The notes beneath the pieces were generated by a model. It was not told where the DNA came from and did not search any database. It worked only from the letters and a program-made list of their open reading frames with translations. A stretch of DNA of 64,000 nucleotides from Petrosia ficiformis (Eukaryota > Porifera > Demospongiae > Haplosclerida > Petrosiidae), in the NCBI GenBank assembly GCA_947044365.1, contig OX345645.1, positions 4,597,741 to 4,661,740 of the forward strand, in the 5' to 3' direction. A program made the position numbers and the translations under genes. This document shows positions 36,201-46,794 of this stretch, piece after piece; position 1 is the stretch's first letter, and every line of letters begins with the position of its first letter.

Positions 36201-37483
36201 TTGTGTGCCTATTGGTTGGGTTGAAGTGTAGGAAGTTCTGCTGCTGGAAGAGTTGTGCTACACACAGTATGCTATACCATCTTTCAGACAAGTTGGCCAC
36301 CCAGGTACTTGTGTGCCTGCCTATTGGTTGTGTTGAAGTGTTGGAAGTTCCGCGGATGTTGGATGCACAGGTACTTGTGTACCTATCGGTTGGGTTGAAG
36401 TGTTGGAAGTTCTGCTGCTGGAAGAGTTGTGCTACACACAGTATGCTATACCATCTTTCAGACAAGTTGGCCACCCAGGTACTTGTGTGCCTGCCTATTG
36501 GTTGTGTTGAAGTGTTGGAAGTTCCGCGAATGTTGGATGCACAGGTTACTTGGGTTGGTTTGAAGTGTTGGAAGTTGTGCTGGGAGAGTTGTGCTAACAG
36601 ACTGTATGTTAGTACCATCTTCCGGTCTGAAGGGTTGGCTGCACAGGCACTACTTGTGTGCGTGCATATCAGCTGGTTTGAAGTGTTGGAAGTTGCACAG
36701 GGAGAGTTGTGCTAACACACTGTAAGCTAGTACCATCTTCCCGTAACAAAAGTTCTGCCCAGGTACTTGTGTGCCTGACTATCAGTTGAGTTGAAGTTTT
36801 GGAACTTCAACTGATGTTGGATGCACAGGTACTAGTGTGCCTATTGGCTGGGTTGAAGTGTTGGAAGTTCTACGGATTTTGGATGCACAGGTACTTGTGT
36901 GCCTATCGATTGGTTTGAAGTGTTGGAAGTTCTGGAGGGACAGTGTTGTTTAGACAATTGGGTGGGTGTAGGTACTGTCATCCATCCAGAGATGTTGGCT
37001 TCCTTGTGTGCCATCTTCCCTTTAGACAAGTTGGCTGCACAGGTACTACTTGTGTGCCTGCCTATCGGTTGGTTTGAAGTGTTGGAAGTTCTGGAGGGAG
37101 AGCGTTGTTTAGACCGTTGTGTGTCGGACTGTCATCCATCCAAGAACCGATAGGCACACAAGAACCTGTGCATCAACAGGTTCTTGTGTGCCTATCGGTT
37201 GGATTGAAGTGTTGGAAGTTCTACGAATGCTGGATGCACAGGTACTAGTGTGCCAATCGGTTGGGTTGAAGTGTTGGAAGGTTCTACGGAAGTTGGATGC
37301 ACAGGTACTAGTGTGCCAATCGGTTGGGTTGAGGTGTTGGAAGTTCTACGGATGTTGGATGCACAGGTACTAGTGTGCCAATCGGTTGAGTTGAAGTGTA
37401 GGAGGTTCTACGGATGTTGGATGCACAGGTACTTGTGTGCCTATCAGTTGGGTTGAAGTGTTGGAACTTCAGAGGATGTTGGA
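33285..37483 (+). repeat. 62-bp minisatellite array, copy 4 (longest)
   Basis: 4.2 kb of the 62-bp family with several spacer-type units (about 33285-33460, 33990-34165, 34810-34975). Two copies of the perfect hairpin lie 1,232 bp apart (35913-35968 and 37145-37200). It pairs with 18391-21600 as an inverted repeat but is about 1 kb longer. Confidence 0.9.
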
Positions 37484-38041
37484 TTTTTTATTTATTTATT
37501 TATTTTTAATTATTTTTTAATTACTTTTTTAGCATTAATTTATTTAATAAACTTGGTAACTAAATGCCAGAACAATACTGATGACTTGTATTTTGCTGGA
37601 TTTTCAACCCTTAGAGCATTGAGCCTGTTTTTCAAAAATCTTCCAATTTCCAACACTGGTGTCTCCATTGCATAGAATTATTAATGAGATTCATAGAATT
37701 ATTAATGAGATTCATAGATCAAAGCCTAAACCCACAAGTGTAGCAAGTGAAGAAGTGGTAGCCATATAAAAGGAAAAGCAACATAACAATGTTAGCCTGG
37801 TCATTTGGGCTGTGGCGTGGCTGCTCAATTCCGGGGTGAATATGTCATTGTTAGTGATGTTTGACGAGATCCTAGATCTCAAGGTCAGTTGTTACGTACG
37901 TCGTGTACGGCCCTCTTTCGAGCGGGGGACTGGGATACCAGCAACTGTTCCTCCCCCTCAAATAAGCTATCAGTGACTCCAAATGACTTCAGGCAATTTC
38001 AATTTTCTTTTGGCATTGATTTATTAAATAAACTTGATAAC
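37484..38041 (-). mobile_element. SINE-like retroposon, uninterrupted inverted copy
   Basis: Direct copy of 1771-2328 (offset +35,713). It retains the empty TTAA site at about 37665-37690. Confidence 0.65.
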
Positions 38042-38337
38042 TAAAAGTCACAATGCCTTACTAAATTTTGGTTATAGTTAACTAAAACCCACTAAAATGT
38101 ATGAGATACATGATACATGTTTGTACTTTGAAGTTTTAACATTAGCACAGTCACATACATGTACACAAACTGTATAGCAAACAAGAACTCAGCTACATGT
38201 ACATGTACACCTGATACATGTAGCAGGAGTGTTATTGTTGCAATGTTGCAATATTGCAACAGTACTCAAGTTCATTTCTTTGCTATATAACAATATTAAT
38301 ATTGTAGTAACATCTTATTTCATGTTGTGATACTTAC
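38038..38337 (-). other. 5' part of the split intron, copy 4, with breakpoint
   Basis: TTTAGTTA (minus strand) at 38045-38038 joins the intron to the SINE-like repeat. It contains the same two palindromes as 2333-2624. Confidence 0.65.
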
Positions 38338-38445
38338 TCCTGCTTTTTCACTTGTTATCTCGACTGACTGGACTTGTTCTGTCTTTTTCTCACATGATTG
38401 AACTTGTTCTGTCTTTTCTTCGACTTTGCTATTTCCACCACCCAT
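38338..38445 (-). pseudogene. Orphan exon 1 of myristoylated charged-helix protein gene (copy 4)
   Basis: 36 codons from ATG at 38445, long form with two KTEQVQS repeats. The donor GTAAGT is at 38337-38332. It faces a SINE-like repeat and minisatellite, so no exon 2 is available in cis. Confidence 0.6.
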
Positions 38446-38484
38446 TGTAGCTCTTCTATCTGACCTTTATTTGTGAATGTTCAG

Positions 38485-38494
38485 TATTTTTATA
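38485..38494 (-). promoter_or_regulatory. TATA box for exon 1, copy 4
   Basis: TATAAAAATA on the minus strand, in the same position relative to the ATG as in the other copies. Confidence 0.5.
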
Positions 38495-39393
38495 CCCATT
38501 TTGAGAAACCACAGAACTGCCTATTTGAAGATGCAAGCCTGGATCTCTTAGACCTAAGGCTTCCTTTGAGATGTGAGATTATACACATTGGCATTATTAG
38601 CTGTTTTTGGCCTGATTTTTTATTACATGTACTTTGAGACTTAACTAAATTGCTCAGACCACAAGATTTTCTTTGATTTTGAATAAATACCTTTTTTATA
38701 GAGTATATTATATTAAACCATTAGTGTAAGTGATACATGTGTGTATGTGTCTGTCTGTCTGTCTGTATGCATATATGTATGTCTACATGTATATAGACCA
38801 TAAGACGATAATTTTTGTGTGTACTTCAATATCGTGAATTTTGTTGTATAGATATTGTCCATGAAAATTTTAAATACTTGTTTTCCCACTCTAATATCAT
38901 TGTCATGTTTGGTCGATAAATCACTCATGAGCAACATCAACTTTTTACTAGCATATTAGCTTTCCAGCTTTCAACTTTCCATGGAACTTTCTGTGGAGGG
39001 CATCATTAAGCTTATAGATTAGTCTCATAAAAGTAAGCTAAAGACAGAAGAATGTGATTTAGAGTTAGCTACAATGTGCATGTAATGACGTACACATACA
39101 TGTACGTACGTACTACGCACTAATGAAATAAATAATTAATTCATTTGCAGGTGTTAAATTATCGTAATATTATCGCTATCGTGATAATTTTGGCAATTAT
39201 CTATCATGATATCTCTATAATAGAAAGCCTCCAAAAACTAGATTATTTTCTATAACGAGTACTAGACTTGTTCCAATTGCTGTTTCTACTGAGAAAGGAC
39301 AGAAGCAGCATGCAATGTTCCTGGAACATGTCTGCAATAGTAACCCCATGTACAAGTAAAATTTTAAAGTAAGACTTTCAAAGGAAATCTTTT
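38495..39393 (-). other. 5' flank of exon 1, copy 4; no gene recognised
   Basis: Direct copy of 2782-3680 with few differences. Confidence 0.5.
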
Positions 39394-39566
39394 AATAATT
39401 CTATGCAATGTAGACACCAGTGTTGGAAATGGGAAGAATTTTGAAAAACAGGCTCAATGCTCTAAGGGTTGAAAATCCAGCAAAATACAACAGTCATCAG
39501 TATTGTTCTGGCATTTAGTTACCAAGTTCATTAAATAAATCAACGCAAAAAAAAAAAAAAAAAAAA
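39394..39566 (+). mobile_element. SINE-like retroposon, 5'-truncated copy
   Basis: A20 tail at 39547-39566. About 57 bp that follow the tail in copies 1 and 3 are missing here. Confidence 0.6.
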
Positions 39567-39910
39567 TTGAATAAATTAATGCAAAAGAAAATTGAAATAG
39601 CCTGAAGTCATTTGGAGTCACTGATAGCTTATTTGATGGGGAGGAACAGTTGCCGGTATCCCAGTCCCCCCTCGAAAGAGGGCCGTACACGAAGTACGTA
39701 ACAACTGACCTTGAGATCTAGGATCTCGTCAAACATCACTAACAATGACATACTCACCCCGGAATTGAGCAGCCACGCCACAGCCCAAATGACCAGGCTA
39801 ACATTGTTTGTTGCTTTTCCTTTTATAAGGCTACAACTTTCTCACTTGCTACACTTGTGGGTTTAGGCTTTGATCTATGAATCTCATTAATAATTCTATG
39901 AACTCATTAA
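39567..39910 (+). mobile_element. SINE-like retroposon, 5' part (interrupted by piggyBac)
   Basis: Counterpart of 3867-4250, with TTAA at 39907-39910. Confidence 0.6.
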
Positions 39911-42461
39911 CTGTTTCCTGACCACACCCGTTTAATTGCACAATCACGTGTGACCAGAAAATTATGAGTACGCGGATGTTGATGAGGGATGTTTTAGCCA
40001 TTTATATCGCTGTTGTTATAGATTTTGAGGGCTTCTTACTTGTCTAAAGATGTGGAGCAGTGAGTTGTGAGCAGGTAGATGTGTTATTTGGACTCTTCTA
40101 ACTTCATGAAAGAAGAAAAAGGTGAAGGTAAGTGATTGTTTTTTATTGACATGTGACAATGAGTGTGACACCGTACATTGAATGCTACATTGCTCTAGAG
40201 TTATAGTTTACTTTCTAGGTTGCTATTTGTATAGTTTTTGTGTATTTACATTTAGTTTTTGAGTAGGTAAATCTGATTTTAGATATTACTGTCTGAGAAG
40301 TTGCTTGCTTATTCAAGTTTAGAAACATTTTGTTTATGACAGGAATGTAAAAAATAGAGTGTCATGTAGTTTTTGTATGAATGGTATAACTCAAAACATG
40401 ATTTGTTGTCATAATGAATATCAACACATAATGCTATGTCACACTCCCGGCATCTGACAGAAGACTCACGACGCAACTGGTGGATGCACCAACAATAATT
40501 ACATCTTCCTCTTTTCCCCTTGACAGGTAAATGTTGAGTAGTACACCTCCTTTTTGGTGGATTGATGGTTTTTGATGCTACCTTCTCAATTACTTCTTTA
40601 GGAATGGCATATTTCTTCCTGGAAGCTTAGCCAGATTCATACGGTACGACTTGTAGTGTTGATATTTGCTGGTACATGGAATATAATTTCTCTGTAATAT
40701 AAATGCATTGCTGATACAGCACTCAATTAGAAAGTAGAAAATAATTATACCTAAGGTGAAATACTTGTGTAAGTATACATTGTTACATAAGTATATTCAG
40801 TATTCAGTAATTCTCATGCTTACATATGATATTTCCTTGACTTCATCCTCCATTAATAATATGAACGGAGCTGGTCAGCTGTATCAACCCCACCCATATA
40901 CATGTTATATAAGCTTATACATGCAGGGATGGGAACTGTCATAGAAGTTCGTCCTTCTGATTCCTCTGACAGTTAGTTGTGTTGTTTGCATTTATGTGAC
41001 TAGACATCACATAAACTAGTTTTTTGTCTCGCCACACTGTTGCAACTATGTTGCCACACTTTTGGAATTTGTATTCTCCTCTCTCAAGATTACCTATCAC
41101 AAAATGAAAGGATAATTTTATACATGTAGTTCCAACATCCCTTACCCTCCTATATTTCTCAATTCACCCTCCATCTCCCCCATCCCCCTTTCTCTCTCTT
41201 TCTGTCTCTTTACTATCACACACACAAATATTACCTAATTTGACATTCTTCATTTCAAATGGTACCCGTGTTCTATCTTTTCTAAAGGTTCCACAAGCAT
41301 AGATTCCATCATCTAGTAACTTCTCTAGTAACTCAACAGATGTGAAGTAGTTGTCAAAATAGAGGTGGTAATTACCTCCAACCAAGGTACGACTCAATTT
41401 CTCTACTACCTTTTCACCAAGGTTTTGTGTGATAATATTGTCTTCCTTACCTTTGTATATATAAAATTCTGAAATGTAGCCATTATGGCTATCAGCCCTT
41501 ACCCACACCTTTATCCCCCTTTTTATAGGCTTCATTGGTAGGTATTGCTTCAAACTGGACCTCCCTTTGAATCTTCTCATTGCCTCGTCAATTGAACTTT
41601 CCCGATGTGGCATAAAATTCTTTATAGACTTTTCTCTCACTGCTTCTATCACAGGTTTTATTTCCCTAGTTTGTCGTAACCATCTTTACCGTTAGGAATC
41701 AGCTTAGTGTTGTCTACAAAATGGAGGTAACGCTTTACTTCTAAGAATCGCTTTCGTGAAATACAAGATGCAATTGGGAAATAATGGAATACTGTATTAG
41801 TTGACCAGTAGTCATATAAATCAGAAACTCTATTTAACCCCATCAATAAAGTGAATCCTATGTATGCTTTTATCTCTTCTTCATTAGTTTCCCAATGAAG
41901 TTCATTCTCGTCATTATCTTGTCTACTCTCCAGGCACTGTTTTGCATATCTGTTTGTTTCAGTGACAATCAATGATATCAGTTCATTAGAGAAGAACTCA
42001 AGAAAGAGATTATCTTGGATAATGATTGTGGGCCCTACAGGATTGGTGAATGGATTTTACATGGACATCACTATCTATACTGCTCCATGTACGGTTACCA
42101 TCATCCTCATTCTCTTCAACTTGCTGTATCACTTCTTTAACACTGTATCTCACTGCTGTCTTCATAGTTATGTTTTATTTTAAATTTTTTATTAATAATA
42201 AGCAGGTGCAATATGTATGATCAGTTTGCAATATTAATAATTATGAATGGAATAAATACGGTCCAAATTCGTAAAAATAGAAATTAAAAACGATACAGAA
42301 TTGATGGAGTTTGTTGTTCTTGTCTGCAAAAGATTCAGAGGTAATAGATCTACAGGAAAATGGGGAATAGGTGAGCAAACATGTAATACGCTGTATGGCG
42401 TACACGGTCGTTTGGGGAAGTATATTAAATAAGCCGTATCGCGTATACGTTCGGTAAAGTG
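39911..42461 (-). mobile_element. piggyBac-family DNA transposon, copy 4
   Basis: 2,551-bp element between TTAA at 39907-39910 and 42462-42465. Its right flank differs from copies 1 and 3: the SINE-like tail runs straight into minisatellite, as in copy 2. Confidence 0.9.
40309..42165 (-). pseudogene. piggyBac transposase with multiple frameshifts
   Basis: The start is intact (ATG AAG ACA at 42165) and the first Asp is kept (GTC at 41587-41589, read as GAC). There are at least four lesions: an extra T near 42055, a lost T in the T-run near 41657, a lost C in exon 2 near 40950, and a net 19-bp loss in exon 3 near 40624. Only fragments remain open (41658-41972 and 41164-41652). It is the most degraded of the four copies. 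Confidence 0.9.
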
Positions 42462-42650
42462 TTAATAATTCTATGCAATGGAGACACCAGTGTTGGAAAT
42501 GGGAAGAATTTTGAAAAACAAGCTCAATGCTCTAAGGGTTGAAAATCAAGCAAAATACAAGTCATCAGTAATTTTCTGGCATTTAGTTACCAAGTTTATT
42601 AAATAAATTAATGCCAAAAAAAATAAATAAATAAAAAAAATTAAAAAAAA
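42462..42650 (+). mobile_element. SINE-like retroposon, 3' part after piggyBac
   Basis: Body and A-rich tail (about 42614-42650) adjoining the inverted minisatellite. Confidence 0.65.
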
Positions 42651-45600
42651 TCCAACATCCTCAGAAGTTCCAACACTTCAACCCAACTGATAGGCACACA
42701 AGTACCTGTGCATCCAACATCCGTAAAACTTCCAACACTTCAACCCAACCGATTGGCACACTAGTACCTGTGCATCCAACTTCCGTAGAACCTTCCAACA
42801 CTTCAACCCAACCGATTGGCACACTAGTACCTGTGCATCCAGCATCCGTAGAAGTTCCAACACTTCAACCCAACCTGTTGATGCACAGGTTCTTGTGTGC
42901 CTATCAGTTCTTTGATGGATGATAGTCCGACACACAACGGTCTAAACAACGCTCTCCCTCCAGAACTTCCAACACTTCAAACCAACCGATAGGCAGGCAC
43001 ACAAGTAGTACCTGTGCAGCCAACTTGTCTGAAGGGAAGATGGCACACAAGGAAGCCAACAGCTCTGGAAGGATGATAGTACCTAGACCCACCCAATTGT
43101 CTAAACAACACTCCTCCTCCAGAACTTCCAACACTTCAAACCAATCGATAGGCACACAAGTACCTGTGCATCCAACATCCGTAGAACTTCCAACACTTCA
43201 ACCCAACCAATAGGCACACTAGTACCTGTGCATCCAACATCAGTTGAAGTTCCAAAACTTCAACCCAACTGATAGTCAGGCACACAAGTACCTGGGCAGA
43301 ACTTTTGTTACAGGAAGATGGTACTAGCATACAGTGTGTTAGCACAACTCTCCCTGTGCAACTTCCGACACTTCAAACCAACTGATATGAACGCTCACAA
43401 GTAGTGCCTGTCCGGAAGATGGTACTAACATACAGTCTGTTAGCACAACTCTCCCAGCACAACTTCCAACACTTCAAACCAACCCAAGTAACCTTTGCAT
43501 CCAACATCTGCAGAACTTCCAACACTTCAACCCAACCGATAGGCACACAAGTACCTGTGCATCCAACATACGCAGAACTTCCAACACTTCAACCCAACCG
43601 ATAGGCAGACACACAAGAACCTGTGCAGCCAACATCTCCGAAGGAAAGATAATACATACACACAAGTGTAAACACAACTCCCAACCTACTCTGACAGACT
43701 ATATGAACAACAATTTATTCTGAACCGACACCTCTATAATATAGTACTACCTCCACTTGTGACAACTGTGTTTACAACAAAATCTACCGGTAGGCAACAT
43801 CTCTTTAGTCCGACACACAACGGTCTAAACAACGCTCTCCTCCAGAACTTCCAACACTTCAAACCAACCAATAGGCAGGCACACAAGTAGTACCTGTGCA
43901 GCCAACTTGTCTGAAGGGAAGATGGTACTAACATACAATGTGTTAGCACAACTCTCCCAGCACAACTTCTAACACTTCAAACCAACCCAAGTACCTGTGC
44001 ATCCAACAATTCAACCCAACTGATAGGCACACAAAGACCTGTGCATCCAACATCCACAGAACTTCCAACACTTGACCCAACCGATAGGCACACAAGTACC
44101 TGTGCAGCCAAATTTTCTGACGGGAAGATGGTACTAACATACAATGTGTTAGTACAACTCTCCCAGCAGAACTTCCTACACTTCAACCCAACGATAGGCA
44201 CACAAGTACCTGTGTGGCCAACTTGTCTGAAGGATGCTATAGCATAATGTGTGTAGCACAAGTACCTGTGTATCCAACATCTGCAGACCTTCCAACACTT
44301 CAACCCAACCGATAGGCAGGCACACAAGAACCTGTGCAGCCAACATCTCCGAAGGGAAGATAATACTTACACACAACTCCCAACATACTCTTACAGACTA
44401 TATGAACAACAATTTAGTCTAAACCTACACCTATATAATATAGTACTACCTCCACATGTGACAACTGTGTTTACAACAAAACCAACAGGTAGGCACACGA
44501 GGAAGCCAACATCACTGGATGGACGATAGTCCGACACACAACGGTCTAAACAACGCTCTCCCTCCAGAACTTCCAAGTAGTACACAAGCAGTACCTGTGC
44601 AGCCAACTTATCTCAAGGGAAGATGGCACACAAGGAAGCCAACATCTCTGGATGGATGATAGTACCTACGCCCGCCCAATTGTCTCAACAACACTCCCCC
44701 TCCAGAACTTCCAACACTTCAAACCAATCGAGACGCACACCAAGTACCTGTGCAGCCAAATTGTGTGAAGGGAAAATGGTTCTAACATACAGTGTGTTAG
44801 CACAACTCTCCCAACAGAACTTCCTACACTTCAACCCATCCGATAGGCACACAAGTACCTGTGCAGCCAACATTTCTGAAGGGAAGATGGTAGTAACATA
44901 CAGTGTGTTAGCAGCAAATCTCTCCCAACACATGAAACCAACCAAGAGTCACAGGAGTACCTGTGAATCCAACATCCGTAGAACTTCCAACACTTCAACC
45001 CAACCGATAGGAACACAAGAACCTGTGCAGCCAACATCTCTGAAGGGAAGATAATACTTACACACAAGTGTAAACAGAACTTGCCCAACACAACTCCCAA
45101 CATACTCTGACAGACTATATAAACAACAATTTAGTCTGAACCTACACCTCTATCATATAGTACTACCTCCCCTTGTGACAACTGTGTTTACAACAAAACC
45201 AACCGGTAGGCATACAAGGAAGCCAACATCACTGGATGGATGATAGTCCGACACAACGGTCTAAACAACGCTCTTCCTGCAGAACTTCCAACGCTTCAAA
45301 CCAACCGATAGGCAGGCACACAAGTAGTACCTGTGCAACCAACTTGTCTGAAGTGAAGATAGTACTAACATACAGTGTGTTAGCACAACTCTCCAAGCAG
45401 AACTTCCTACACTTCAACCCAACCGATAGGTACACTGCATCTAACATATCTGAAGGGAAGATGGCACTAACATACAGTGTGTTGGGAAAGCTCTCCCAAC
45501 ACATCAAACCAACCGATAGACACTGGAGTACCTGTGCAGCCAACTTTCTGAAGGGAAGATCGTACTCACACACAGTGTGCGAGACCACTCATAGCAGAAC

Positions 45601-45845
45601 TTCCAACCCTTCAACCCAACTGATAGGCAGTCACACAATTACCTGGGTGGCCAACTTGTCTGAAAGGTAGTATAGCATACTGTGTGTTAGCACAACTCTT
45701 CCAGCAGCAGAATTTCCAACACTTCAACCTAACTGATAGGCAGGCACACAAGTACCTGTGCATCCAACATTCGTAGAATTTCCAACACTTCGACCCAACC
45801 GATTGTCACACAAGCACCTGTGCAGCCAACATCTCTGAAAGGAAG
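42651..45845 (-). repeat. 62-bp minisatellite array, copy 5 (inverted)
   Basis: Same family on the minus strand, facing the array at 10656-13190 across the long inverted repeat. Spacer units lie at about 43640-43790, 44340-44490 and 45040-45220. Units are more divergent toward the right edge. Confidence 0.9.
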
Positions 45846-46289
45846 AAAATTCTATCATAATTTGACTTTTTACCCTGAACTATAGCCTTTGTACTGATTT
45901 TTCATTGCAAAATGAATTATTTGAGATTGAGCCGGAACTGTTCCTAGAGTTAGATAATGATGTCCTTAATATGTTTCCAAAGTTGTTTTGTTCAATAATA
46001 TTATGTGTTAGAACCGTGAGTGTTTTAATATTCTATCAAAATTTGAATTTTTACACTGAACTATAGCCTTTGTACTGATTTTTCATTGCAAAATGTGTCA
46101 TTTCAGATTGAGCAGTAACTGTTCCTAGAGTTAGATAATAATGTCCTTTGGCTTGTAATATTGTGTGGTTATTTTTGAAGATGAGATTGTTATAATTAAA
46201 AATTGCTAAGGAAATGCTGATAAGGCTTCTTGTCTCAGAAATATCGATTGAACCCATAATACTGCACTTGTAATTCAAACTATGATAGT
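45846..46289. repeat. Single-copy edge with a 118-bp direct duplication
   Basis: Positions 45850-45967 and 46031-46148 are imperfect direct copies 181 bp apart. They share CTATAGCCTTTGTACTGATT and GTTCCTAGAGTTAGATAAT. No gene is recognised. Confidence 0.8.
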
Positions 46290-46640
46290 AACTTTAACAC
46301 TTTTTTAACGCACTCTTAACACGATTATAATACAGTTTTTGCACATCTTTAACACATTTTTAACTCAATTTTAATGCATTGTGAATTCAATTACAACACT
46401 TTTTAACATAATTATTCTTAATGCGATTGTAATGCATTTTTAACACATTCTTAATGCAATTGTAACGCAATTTTTAATGCATTCTTAATGCGCTTATAAC
46501 GTAATTACATTGCATTTATAATGCATTGTTAAAACTTTCCTAACTCATTCCTAACACAATTACATCGCAATTTCATTGTGATTATATTGTGTTTATGATG
46601 CGATTAAAATGCAAATTATAATGCTATTTAAAGCAATGTT
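46290..46640. repeat. Degenerate TTAACRC-type short tandem repeat
   Basis: Runs of about 10-12 bp such as TTAACACATTTTTAA, TTAATGCATT and TATAACGTAATTACA. The core AAC/ATGC-CA(A/T)TT-TAA recurs every 10-12 bases over about 350 bp. No coding content. Confidence 0.6.
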
Positions 46641-46654
46641 AATGGCAGTGTAGT

Positions 46655-46790
46655 AAAACATCAAGTATGGGGTTGGGGGGTGTGGCTTGGGGTCTAGGGT
46701 CGAGGATGAGGTTAGGGGGTGTAGCTTGGGGGTGGTCGATGGTGGAGTTAGGGGGTGTGGCTTGGGGTTTACGGTTTAGACCTTAGACCC
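46655..46790 (+). repeat. G-rich stretch with GGGGGTGTGGCTTGGGG units
   Basis: Three imperfect GTTAGGGGGTGTGGCTTGGGG-type units, shown here in part. Each has runs of four to six G, giving G-quadruplex potential on the plus strand. It precedes the heptamer array directly. Confidence 0.65.
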
Positions 46791-46794
46791 TAGA

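Noticed and set aside
39454..39690. 78-codon frame across a SINE-like copy
   Set aside because: It lies inside retroposon and poly(A) sequence and is opened by a deletion specific to this copy.
46051..46278. 75-codon minus-strand frame at the edge of the arrays
   Set aside because: It overlaps a duplicated non-coding segment and has no recognisable feature.
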